Shown here piece by piece: positions 1-6,871 of a DNA stretch of 14,714 nucleotides (position 1 is the first letter of the stretch; every line of letters starts with the position of its first letter). The DNA is taken from positions 1-14,714 of the forward strand of contig JACDAZ010000033.1 in assembly GCA_013695175.1 (NCBI GenBank), in the 5' to 3' direction. Source of the DNA: Flavisolibacter sp. GTDB taxonomy: Bacteria; Bacteroidota; Bacteroidia; Chitinophagales; Chitinophagaceae. The translations under genes were made by a program, and so were the position numbers. The notes beneath the pieces were generated by a model. That model did not search any database. It had not been told where the DNA came from and saw only the letters and a list, made by a program, of their open reading frames with translations.

Positions 1-780
1 TGCTAAAAGTGAAGCTCCCTGTCCGAGATAATTGAGCAGCAAACATGTTTTTACTAATACCCAGGAAGTCCGAATGTTGTTTTTACCACAATGTCCCAGG
101 TCACTGTATAATGCTTCAGCACCTGTAGTGCATAAAAATACAGCTCCCAGTATCCACATTGCTGCCGGGTATTGAGTTACGAAGTTTACAGCATAAACAG
201 GGTTAAAAGATTTTAGAACAGAAAAATTATCTGAAATATGAATAATTCCCAGGGTTGCCAGCATTGTAAACCATACCAGCATTACCGGTCCAAATAACCT
301 GCCTATCGATGCAGTCCCAAACTGCTGCATAAAAAAGAATACACATAAAATGCCAATAACTATATGTAAAATATAATTTTCTATACCGGCTAAAACAGGA
401 ATTTTTTGAAGACCTTCTACAGCTGATGTAATGGAAATAGGTGGTGTAATAATTCCATCAGCCAGCAAGGCAGCACCACCAATCATGGCCGGCAGCACAA
501 GCCATTTTTTATGTCGCCGCACTAATGCATATAAAGCAAATATGCCACCTTCACCCCGGTTATCTGCTCTTAAAACCAGCCACACATACTTAATAGTTGT
601 TTGAATGGTGATGGTCCATATAATACAGGATAAACTTCCCAAAATAAGGAAGTCATCTATTGTTCTTTCATTGATGATTGCATTAAATACATAAAGTGGC
701 GATGTACCAATATCTCCATAAATGATCCCCAGAGCTATGATTAATCCTGCAGCTGATACTTTGTTGAGTGGAGTTTTCAC
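1..780 (-). CDS. kup: Kup-type potassium uptake transporter, N-terminal part (runs off left edge)
   Basis: Inner-membrane K+ uptake permease of the KUP/HAK/KT family, probably a proton symporter. Reading leftward from 780 gives 260 open codons without a stop to the window edge; the family is usually about 620-680 residues, so about 40% is present. The first membrane segment carries the family hallmark GIIYGDIGTSPLYV. Further conserved stretches are RADNRGEGGIFALYAL, LADGIITPPISITSAVEG and TGAEALYSDLGHCGK. The start is uncertain. The only in-frame start is GTG at 780-778, because an in-frame TGA lies at 810-808. An ATG at 811-809 reads MSESR and then stops in the neighbouring frame. Deleting one A from the AAA run at 802-804 would join them as MSEVDNTNSYVKTPLNK, so a one-base frameshift (mutation or sequence error) at the extreme N-terminus is likely. 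Transcribed divergently from the gene at 999. The family call is certain; the exact start is not. Confidence 0.93.
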   Translation of the reverse strand, partial: MKTPLNKVSAAGLIIALGIIYGDIGTSPLYVFNAIINERTIDDFLILGSLSCIIWTITIQTTIKYVWLVLRADNRGEGGIFALYALVRRHKKWLVLPAMIGGAALLADGIITPPISITSAVEGLQKIPVLAGIENYILHIVIGILCVFFFMQQFGTASIGRLFGPVMLVWFTMLATLGIIHISDNFSVLKSFNPVYAVNFVTQYPAAMWILGAVFLCTTGAEALYSDLGHCGKNNIRTSWVLVKTCLLLNYLGQGASLLA

Positions 781-823
781 GTAACTATTTGTGTTATCGA
801 CTTTCGCTCATCTTTTGCGTTGG

Positions 824-853
824 CAAAGGTATATGCAAAAAGGAATTGTTAAA
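824..853 (-). promoter_or_regulatory. Candidate Bacteroidota-type promoter for kup
   Basis: On the minus strand TACCTTTG (831-824) matches the Bacteroidota -7 element TAnnTTTG. TTTA (853-850), 18 bases upstream, is a one-mismatch -33 element. Transcription would begin around 816-820, only a few bases before the ATG at 811, which fits translation from that ATG better than from the GTG at 780. Judged by eye only. Confidence 0.45.
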
Positions 854-998
854 AGTAACACCTAAACTTATGCCCTGCAATATTCCGGGCAATATTTCCT
901 TCATTAACAATTGACATAGAAAGCAACTTTCCTAAATATTTACAAGTCATTATAACTAGTTAACCTAATTTTAAGTTTATTAAATTTTCTGACATAAA

Positions 999-2522
999 AT
1001 GAAGTTTCAGCCCTATATCCTATTGTTGTTATTATTTGCTTTTTCAGCTCCTCTTGTTGCTCAAAAAATTGTTTATTCCGAACCTGATAAGGACGATTCG
1101 CGTCGTATGAATTTTGAAGTCATTGGCAAGATATCCGGCAATTTCCTTATTCATAAAAACAATCGCAATAAAAATTTCATCAGTGTCTATGATAATGATA
1201 TGAAGCAGGTTGCAAAAGAGGAACTTGGTTTCCTGGATTCACGTGTTATAAATCTTGATATCATTACTTAAACAGATCATGCTGTTATGATATACCAGTA
1301 CGAAAGAAAAAATGTGGTGTATTGCGAGGCTGTAAAGTTAGATGGAATGGGTAAGAAAGTTTCTGACGTTGCTTTACTGGATACTTCTCATATTGGCATG
1401 TCATCAAACAACAGGATCTATGCTGTTGTTGCCAGTGAAGATAAAAACCATATATTATTACACAAGATCAATTCAAGAAACAGGAGCAATTATATTGTTA
1501 CTACCATTTTATTTGATCAGAATCTTGCATTAAAAGACCGCAGTTCGCTCACCGTTCCTATGGAAGAACGTAATGATTTTCTGAAAGAATTTAATGTAGA
1601 CAATGATGGTGGAATTGTTTTCACAAAGTTCAGCCGCAACTCCAGTGATAATGTTTCGAATTCTTTTTTAATTACTAAAAGTCCCAATGTTGATACTTTT
1701 CAAATCAATGATCTGGGAATTGAAAAAATGTTTCTTGATGAACCACAGATAAAAATTGATAATGTTAATAAAAGATATTTCCTGACTTCTTTTTATTATA
1801 AACAACGAAGGGGCAATGTAGAAGGATTTTATTTTTATGTGTGGGACAAACAAACACAAAGACCCTCCATGCAAAATACAATTGTATTGAGCGAGGAGTT
1901 GCGAAGAGAAGCCCGGGGTGACGCTAATATGAAAACTGCTTTTAATGATTACTTCATCAGAAATATTATAGTTAAGAGAGATGGTGGATTTATAATTGGC
2001 AGTGAGGCATATTATACCACATCAAGATTTAATAACTGGAACAGGTGGGACTACCTGTTTGGTTCGCCATACATGAATAGCTTTGATTACTACCGGCTTT
2101 ACTCATCGCCCCTATACAATTCATGGTATTGGCGTAACCGGAATAGCAATAACAATGTAAGACACCATGCAGATAATGTAACCGTGCTTTCTTTTGATAA
2201 TACAGGCAAACTTGAATGGAGCAATGTAATACATAAAGAACAATTTGATGATGAGGCAGGAGATCGTATATCTTATGTTTTAATGAATACCGGAGGACAA
2301 CTTCGTTTTCTTTTTAACCAGGAAGAAAAGCGTGTACAGCTATTGAAAGATTTTAGTTTGGATGCTGAAGGTGAGATCACCCGCAACCCCACATTGAAAA
2401 ATTTAGACAGGGGGTATGAGTTCCTGCCGAAGTTTGGGAAGCAGGTTAGTGCACGTCAAATGATCATACCTTGCTTTTATCGTAATTACATTTGCTTTGC
2501 AAAAATCGATTATAATTCATAG
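999..2522 (+). pseudogene. Secreted protein of unknown function, split by an in-frame stop codon
   Basis: One continuous reading frame of 507 codons interrupted only by TAA at 1269-1271 (codon 91). Frame and protein character continue unchanged on both sides, and CAA to TAA is a single transition (context IIT-stop-TDHAV), so this is one gene with a nonsense change or base error rather than two genes. Residues 1-21 are a clear signal peptide (MKFQPYILLLLLFAFSAPLVA, cut before QKIVY), so the product is exported. The rest is mostly polar beta-type sequence with repeated units in which a hydrophobic strand is followed by D/N-G turns (DNDGGIVF, KRDGGFIIGSEAYY, FDNTGKLEWS), suggesting a beta-propeller-like fold; this is inference. 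About residues 337-387 are unusually rich in Tyr, Trp, Asn and Arg. I do not recognise a characterised family. A DUF6427-like membrane gene follows after 9 bases, probably in the same operon. No strong promoter was found upstream. Confidence 0.75.
1287..2522 (+). CDS. Longest uninterrupted part of the split secreted protein
   Basis: A 411-codon open frame from an ATG that is residue 97 of the full-length reading. An automatic annotation would probably report it as a separate hypothetical protein. On its own it lacks the signal peptide, starts inside a conserved-looking strand (MIYQYERKNVVYCEAV) and has no recognisable ribosome binding site, so it is unlikely to be the natural product unless re-initiation occurs after the TAA 15 bases upstream. 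The matching N-terminal fragment is 999-1271 (90 codons). Confidence 0.6.
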   Translation: MIYQYERKNVVYCEAVKLDGMGKKVSDVALLDTSHIGMSSNNRIYAVVASEDKNHILLHKINSRNRSNYIVTTILFDQNLALKDRSSLTVPMEERNDFLKEFNVDNDGGIVFTKFSRNSSDNVSNSFLITKSPNVDTFQINDLGIEKMFLDEPQIKIDNVNKRYFLTSFYYKQRRGNVEGFYFYVWDKQTQRPSMQNTIVLSEELRREARGDANMKTAFNDYFIRNIIVKRDGGFIIGSEAYYTTSRFNNWNRWDYLFGSPYMNSFDYYRLYSSPLYNSWYWRNRNSNNNVRHHADNVTVLSFDNTGKLEWSNVIHKEQFDDEAGDRISYVLMNTGGQLRFLFNQEEKRVQLLKDFSLDAEGEITRNPTLKNLDRGYEFLPKFGKQVSARQMIIPCFYRNYICFAKIDYNS

Positions 2523-2531
2523 CATTGAGGT

Positions 2532-3518
2532 GTGATTCCTCTTTTCCGACAAAAATCTCCGGGTAATGTTGCAGTATTACTTGTATTTGGACTGCTTATA
2601 AAGCTGCCTTTATTTCTATATCCAAAATCAGTTGCTGCCACAACAAGCGATACTCCATTTTATAAATGGCTGCAGCCCGAATTAGTACAGGTAAGTGAAT
2701 ACCTGCCTTCTGTTATAGCTTTTTTTCTTTTGTACCTGCAATCGTTAATGCTGACAAGCATGATAAATGAATACAGGATGACTAATAAGCAAACCTTTTT
2801 GCCGGGTATGGCTTATATGCTTGTAACATCTTTATTGCCGGAGTGGAGTTATTTTTCAGCACCATTAATTGCCTCTACATTTTTAATATGGGCATATATT
2901 AAGTTGTTTGAGCTTTATCATATTACTACTCCGGCCAGTGGACGCATCTTTAATATAGGGCTTCTTTTAGGGCTGGCTTCAATTTTCTTTTTTCCATCCA
3001 TTGGATTGCTTATAGGTGCCATATTAGGGATTGTAATTTTAAGACCATTTAAATTAAATGAATTCTTCCTGTTACTGCTTGGCATTACTACACCCTATTA
3101 TTTTTATTCTGCTTACTTACTTTTAACCGATAGTTTTCAATTTGAAAAATTGTTACCGGTTATTGATTTCAGGGTTCCGCCACTTATTCAATCAATATGG
3201 GTAGCTATAGCCATTGCTTTTGTTATTTTTTTGTTTTTAGGGGGCAGTTATTTTGTGCAAATTAATTTGCGAAAAATGCTCATACAGGCCCGTAAAAACT
3301 GGAGTATAATATTATTTTACCTGCTCATTGCTTTTTGTGCTGCATTTTTCAATAGTAATATTTTGTTTGTTAACTGGTTTATTACACTTGCTCCTTTTGC
3401 AGCTTTTCATTCCTGTGCCTATTTATATCCGCCAAACAAAACAGTTCCTATTATATTTTTTTATGTGTTACTCGGTTTTATCCTGGCGCAACAATACCTT
3501 ACTCCTTACTGGCATTAA
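2532..3518 (+). CDS. Polytopic inner-membrane protein, DUF6427-like
   Basis: 328-residue integral membrane protein of unknown function with roughly eight or nine hydrophobic segments (about residues 13-30, 58-78, 90-130, 140-170, 176-198, 218-240, 258-278, 280-296 and 305-322). Charged residues lie mainly in short loops such as NEYRMTNKQ and NLRKMLIQARKN. Its length, the N-terminal FRQKSPGN, and the loop NEYRMTNKQTFLPGMAYML are what I recall of the Bacteroidota family DUF6427; this is recognition from memory, not a search. The start is GTG: an in-frame TGA at 2526-2528 excludes anything earlier, and no later start fits the first membrane segment. It begins 9 bases after the split secreted gene, so the two are probably co-transcribed. 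No enzymatic motif is visible. Confidence 0.75.
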   Translation: MIPLFRQKSPGNVAVLLVFGLLIKLPLFLYPKSVAATTSDTPFYKWLQPELVQVSEYLPSVIAFFLLYLQSLMLTSMINEYRMTNKQTFLPGMAYMLVTSLLPEWSYFSAPLIASTFLIWAYIKLFELYHITTPASGRIFNIGLLLGLASIFFFPSIGLLIGAILGIVILRPFKLNEFFLLLLGITTPYYFYSAYLLLTDSFQFEKLLPVIDFRVPPLIQSIWVAIAIAFVIFLFLGGSYFVQINLRKMLIQARKNWSIILFYLLIAFCAAFFNSNILFVNWFITLAPFAAFHSCAYLYPPNKTVPIIFFYVLLGFILAQQYLTPYWH

Positions 3519-3521
3519 AAC

Positions 3522-3549
3522 CTTGTTAACCAATTGCAATTTATCTTTG
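3522..3549 (+). promoter_or_regulatory. Candidate Bacteroidota-type promoter for purQ
   Basis: CTTG (3522-3525), 16 bases, then TATCTTTG (3542-3549). The -7 element matches TAnnTTTG exactly; the -33 element has one mismatch and the spacer is slightly short. Transcription would start near 3553-3557, leaving a leader of about 11-15 bases before the purQ ATG at 3568. It lies just after the stop of the upstream membrane gene. Confidence 0.5.
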
Positions 3550-3567
3550 CACCTAATTTAGTTCGTT

Positions 3568-4248
3568 ATGAAATTTGGTATTGTAGTATTCCCGGGTTCA
3601 AATTGTGACAGAGATATATATGATGCTTTGGTGTACGATCTGAAGCAGGATGTAACTATGTTATGGCATAAAGAAAAGGATCTCTCTGCATTTACACCGG
3701 ATGACTGCATTGTATTACCGGGAGGATTTTCATATGGTGATTATTTGCGAACCGGGGCTATAGCACGGTTTAGTCCCATTATGCAAAGTGTGGTTGATTT
3801 TGCTGCAAAGGGTGGTAAAGTTTTAGGCATCTGCAATGGCTTCCAGATTTTATGTGAAACTCATTTATTACCGGGGGTTTTATTAAGAAATAATAACCAG
3901 CAATACATCTGCAAAAATGTATTTATAAAAAACAACAAAGGCGAAATATTTAAAATACCCATTGCGCATGGCGAAGGAAGGTATTATGCTACTGAAGATA
4001 TACTAGATCAATTAGAAGCAAATCAGCAGATATTATTCAGGTATTGTGATGAAGTAGGGAAGATAGTTCCTGAAGCTAATCCAAATGGATCTGCCCGGAA
4101 TATTGCCGGAATTTGTAATAAAGACCGTACAATATTTGGAATGATGCCTCACCCCGAAAGGGCTTGTTCACCTGTATTGGGAAATACCGATGGGAAGAAG
4201 ATTTTTAAGATACTTTTTGATAAGGTAATGGAAGAAGTGCCGGGATAA
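3568..4248 (+). CDS. purQ: Phosphoribosylformylglycinamidine synthase subunit PurQ (glutaminase)
   Basis: Glutamine amidotransferase subunit of FGAM synthase. It hydrolyses glutamine and passes ammonia to PurL for the fourth step of de novo purine synthesis, in the cytoplasm. The 226-residue length is that of the small, separate PurQ, which normally works with a small PurL and PurS rather than the fused single-chain enzyme. The class I amidotransferase triad is visible: nucleophile Cys89 in GICNGFQIL, and His195 and Glu197 in MMPHPERA. The N-terminal VVFPGSNCDRD and the oxyanion-region PGGFSYGDYLRTGAIA are PurQ-specific. Neither purL nor purS lies in the window, so the complex is encoded at scattered loci. 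The ATG is supported by the promoter just upstream and by the family N-terminus. Confidence 0.97.
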   Translation: MKFGIVVFPGSNCDRDIYDALVYDLKQDVTMLWHKEKDLSAFTPDDCIVLPGGFSYGDYLRTGAIARFSPIMQSVVDFAAKGGKVLGICNGFQILCETHLLPGVLLRNNNQQYICKNVFIKNNKGEIFKIPIAHGEGRYYATEDILDQLEANQQILFRYCDEVGKIVPEANPNGSARNIAGICNKDRTIFGMMPHPERACSPVLGNTDGKKIFKILFDKVMEEVPG

Positions 4249-4308
4249 TCAATACTTTAACAACTTTTCAAATTTTTAATGAAGATTTTTGCATTGAAAC
4301 AGAAACAT

Positions 4309-4758
4309 ATGAAAAGACTGATTTTAATTTTTGCCGCTTTATTTTCCGTTACTCTTCTATCAGCTCAAAATCCTGTTTCATGGGCTTTTTCAACCAAAAA
4401 AATTAGCGATAAAATTTACGAAATTCATTTAACTGCAACTATACAACCGGGCTGGCACCTATATGCGCAAACACAGCCTGCTGATGCTATTGCTGTTCCA
4501 ACAACATTCAATTTTAATAATAATCCTCTACTTGATTTTGACGGCAAAGTAAAAGAAGTGGGTAAGCTTGAAAAATACTCAGATAAAGTGCTTGATGTTA
4601 CTGCTTATCAATATAGCAACAAAGTTAATTTTATACAAGTAGTTAAAATGAAAGGGAAAGCAAAAACAGCTATAACCGGTAAATTAGAATTTCAAACATG
4701 TGATGATAAAAAATGTTTACCGCCTAAAACTGTTCCTTTTAATATTGCCTTAAATTGA
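4309..4758 (+). CDS. Stand-alone exported DsbD N-terminal (alpha) domain protein
   Basis: Small exported protein made of one DsbD-alpha/DsbC-like immunoglobulin-type domain, which in DsbD accepts electrons from the membrane part and passes them to periplasmic substrates. I chose ATG 4309 (149 residues) because it gives a compact signal peptide (MKRLILIFAALFSVTLLSAQ, then NPVSW); ATG 4279 in frame would add ten residues including three lysines before it. The mature part has the family pattern: VSWAFSTKKISDKIYEIHLTA, the PGWHLYAQ stretch, and the redox-active motif CDDKKCLPP with Cys131 and Cys136, followed by the closing strand VPFNIAL. The fused DsbD encoded just downstream has the same domain but without these cysteines, so this protein may supply the missing redox relay in trans; that role is inference. 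It follows purQ by 60 bases without a clear promoter of its own. Confidence 0.85.
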   Translation: MKRLILIFAALFSVTLLSAQNPVSWAFSTKKISDKIYEIHLTATIQPGWHLYAQTQPADAIAVPTTFNFNNNPLLDFDGKVKEVGKLEKYSDKVLDVTAYQYSNKVNFIQVVKMKGKAKTAITGKLEFQTCDDKKCLPPKTVPFNIALN

Positions 4759-4777
4759 GCGGATTTACTGTTTTGCC

Positions 4778-4800
4778 AGCGGATTCCAAAAGAATCCGTT
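4778..4800 (+). terminator. Hairpin between the two DsbD-type genes (attenuator or weak terminator)
   Basis: A perfect 7-bp stem CGGATTC (4780-4786) / GAATCCG (4792-4798) with loop CAAAA, extendable by G-U and A-T to 9 bp, followed by TTTGGTTT. The T-tract is short and broken, so this may be a partial terminator or an mRNA-processing/stability structure that sets the ratio of the small domain protein to full DsbD. Confidence 0.5.
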
Positions 4801-4817
4801 TGGTTTAATAAGCGGAC

Positions 4818-6758
4818 ATGACAGGATTTTTACGATTCTTATTTATTACCGGAACTTTCTTTTTATTTCTTCCTCTTTTTGGTCAGGAAAGTTCACCTGT
4901 TCAATGGAAGGTAAAGGCTCAAAAACTTGCAGATAAAGAATATATACTTCACTTTCAGGCAAATGCTTTAGAATGGCAGCTTTATGCTCCCAACCAGGAT
5001 CTGGATGGTTTTATAACTGCAGAAATTCAATTCCAGGATTCTGCTATTCTACTTCTTAATAATATAAAAGATTCAGGTGTTGCTAAAACAATTGAAAGTA
5101 CCATATTCGAAGGGAGCAATATCAATGTTTATGAAGGAGTTACAGAATGGCAACAGCATATTAAGTTTACTGGTGATGTTCCTGCTTCTTTAAGTGGGGT
5201 GCTTTTATTTACTTATGGAAACCAGGAAGAATTTTATCCCAGTACATCTTATAATTTTAATGTAGCACTGGAAGGAGGTGTGGCATCTACTGCACGAATA
5301 CTGATACCTTCTATTGATCTGAAAAATCCAATAGTACCATGCGGCGATGACGAGGCTGGTGATAAAGGTCTGATGGCAATATTTTTTCTGGGTTTTATAG
5401 GAGGCTTAATTGCATTAATAACGCCCTGTGTATTTCCCCTGATTCCACTTACAGTTTCCTTTTTTACTAAAAGATCAGGTACAAGAAAAAGAGGACTGCG
5501 TAATGCAGTTTTATATGGTTTTTGCATTTTTGCCATCTACGCATTGTTAAGTATTCCATTTCATTTAATTGATGAAACCAATCCTGAAATACTAAATAAT
5601 CTTTCGACTAACGTAGTATTAAACCTGTTATTTTTTGCCGTCTTCATTGTATTTGCCCTATCGTTTTTTGGATTGTTTGAAATAGGTCTTCCAAGTTCTT
5701 TTGCCAATAAAGTAGATTCTAAATCAGGGTTGGGAGATTTTGCCGGAATCTTTTTCATGGCACTTACATTAGCCATTGTTTCCTTCTCCTGTACGGGACC
5801 GATATTAGGATCATTATTAGCCGGTGCATTAACTAATAATGGCGGCGCCTGGCAACTTACTTCAGGGATGGCTGGTTTTGGTTTAGGCCTTGCCTTGCCA
5901 TTTGCTTTATTTGCTCTTTTTCCCGGGTGGTTACAATCTTTACCAAAGTCCGGTGGCTGGCTGACAAGTGTAAAAATTGTTTTGGGTTTTTTGGAATTAG
6001 CCCTTGCTATAAAGTTTCTTTCCAATGCAGATCTTGTAAAACAGTGGGGACTGTTACCAAGAGAAATATTCATTGCAAGCTGGATCATAATCGGGGTTTG
6101 TTTAGTGTTGTACCTTGTTGGTATCATTCGCTTTCCTCATGAAGGCAAACCGAAAATGAGTAAAACGAGATGGGCATTTGCAGCTTTATTTGCAGCGTTT
6201 ACTTTGTATTTAATTCCGGGTTTAACTAATACGCGGTATGCAAACCTTAGCCTGATAAGTGGATTTCCTCCTCCTTTATCATATAGTTTGTATGACAGGC
6301 AAATAACCATAGAGCCCATACATAATGATTATGAAGGTGCCTTAGAACTTGCCAGGCAACAAAATAAACCCCTGTTGATAGACTTTACGGGGTGGGCTTG
6401 TGTGAACTGTAGGCGTATGGAAGAAAATGTTTGGATAGATCCGGAAGTAGAGGAACTGATGAAAAATGAGTTTATTGTTGTTTCGCTCTACGTGGATGAA
6501 AGAACCAAATTACCTGCTTCGCAACAAATAGAGTATCAAACAAAAAATGGGGATACAAAATCAATAGTTACGGTAGGAGATAAGTGGGCAACTTTTCAAT
6601 CAGAAAATTTTAATGCAGTAGCTCAGCCTCAATATGCCATATTAAGTCCTGACGAAAAAGCAATTACCAAATCTAAATCATATACTCCCGATGCAGAGGA
6701 ATTTAAAGAGTGGTTGCAATGTGGAATTGATGCGTTTAAACGAATGAATAATCCATAA
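4818..6758 (+). CDS. dsbD: DsbD-family protein-disulfide reductase (membrane thiol electron transporter)
   Basis: Carries reducing equivalents from cytoplasmic thioredoxin across the inner membrane to periplasmic thiol proteins. 646 residues, in order: signal peptide 1-22; Ig-like DsbD N-domain about 25-152; eight-or-so-segment CcdA-like membrane core about 184-475; C-terminal thioredoxin-like domain about 500-640. Core cysteines are Cys204 in ITPCVFPLIPLTVSF and Cys325 in FSCTGPILGSLL. The thioredoxin site is WACVNCRRME (Cys528, Cys531), with the cis-proline stretch QPQYAILSPDEK near 604. Oddity: the N-domain has no cysteine. An ungapped alignment with the upstream small protein (FQTCDDKKC against FTYGNQEEF) puts Gly134 and Phe139 where the redox pair should be. 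The enzyme therefore appears to rely on another alpha partner, most simply the upstream protein 59 bases away. Extra cysteines are at 175, 235, 428 and 635. The ATG fits the signal peptide. Confidence 0.93.
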   Translation: MTGFLRFLFITGTFFLFLPLFGQESSPVQWKVKAQKLADKEYILHFQANALEWQLYAPNQDLDGFITAEIQFQDSAILLLNNIKDSGVAKTIESTIFEGSNINVYEGVTEWQQHIKFTGDVPASLSGVLLFTYGNQEEFYPSTSYNFNVALEGGVASTARILIPSIDLKNPIVPCGDDEAGDKGLMAIFFLGFIGGLIALITPCVFPLIPLTVSFFTKRSGTRKRGLRNAVLYGFCIFAIYALLSIPFHLIDETNPEILNNLSTNVVLNLLFFAVFIVFALSFFGLFEIGLPSSFANKVDSKSGLGDFAGIFFMALTLAIVSFSCTGPILGSLLAGALTNNGGAWQLTSGMAGFGLGLALPFALFALFPGWLQSLPKSGGWLTSVKIVLGFLELALAIKFLSNADLVKQWGLLPREIFIASWIIIGVCLVLYLVGIIRFPHEGKPKMSKTRWAFAALFAAFTLYLIPGLTNTRYANLSLISGFPPPLSYSLYDRQITIEPIHNDYEGALELARQQNKPLLIDFTGWACVNCRRMEENVWIDPEVEELMKNEFIVVSLYVDERTKLPASQQIEYQTKNGDTKSIVTVGDKWATFQSENFNAVAQPQYAILSPDEKAITKSKSYTPDAEEFKEWLQCGIDAFKRMNNP

Positions 6759-6761
6759 AAA

Positions 6762-6785
6762 AATCCCGGCCATTCGACCGGGATT
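6762..6785. terminator. Hairpin terminator between convergent dsbD and sigma-factor genes
   Basis: Perfect 8-bp stem AATCCCGG (6762-6769) / CCGGGATT (6778-6785) with an 8-base loop, 3 bases after the dsbD stop. The A-run at 6757-6763 gives a T-run on the minus strand, so it is a textbook intrinsic terminator for leftward transcription from the sigma gene. Rightward, the stem is followed by CTTCAATTAG, a poorer tract, though it probably also ends dsbD mRNA. Confidence 0.75.
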
Positions 6786-6797
6786 CTTCAATTAGGC

Positions 6798-6864
6798 GTC
6801 ATTCTTAATCAGCCTTCTGCGGCAAGCAAATAGTTTAAAGAGGCAGTTGGAGATTAAGAATGAC
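6798..6864. repeat. 13-bp perfect inverted repeat just beyond the sigma-factor stop codon
   Basis: GTCATTCTTAATC (6798-6810) and its exact reverse complement GATTAAGAATGAC (6852-6864) enclose 41 bases. It lies 7 bases beyond the sigma gene's 3' end and before the stronger terminator hairpin, so it would form a long-loop stem in the sigma mRNA 3' end. Function unknown: it could be an mRNA-stability structure or a remnant of a small palindromic element. Confidence 0.6.
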
Positions 6865-6871
6865 AAGAACT

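Noticed and set aside
911..938. TTGACA-N16-TAAATA, a sigma-70-like promoter before the split secreted gene
   Set aside because: Bacteroidota do not use the enterobacterial consensus, the region is very A-T rich, and no TAnnTTTG element supports it.
2523..2534. GAGG at 2527-2530 as a Shine-Dalgarno site for the GTG at 2532
   Set aside because: It touches the start codon, far too close to work as a ribosome binding site.
3328..3561. 77-codon plus-strand frame overlapping the end of the membrane-protein gene
   Set aside because: Out-of-frame reading of a transmembrane coding region; it runs into the purQ promoter and has no independent support.
5249..6127. Long open frames of 95 and 188 codons on the minus strand inside dsbD
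   Set aside because: They lie antisense to a well-supported gene, show no family motif, and have the composition expected of a shadow frame.
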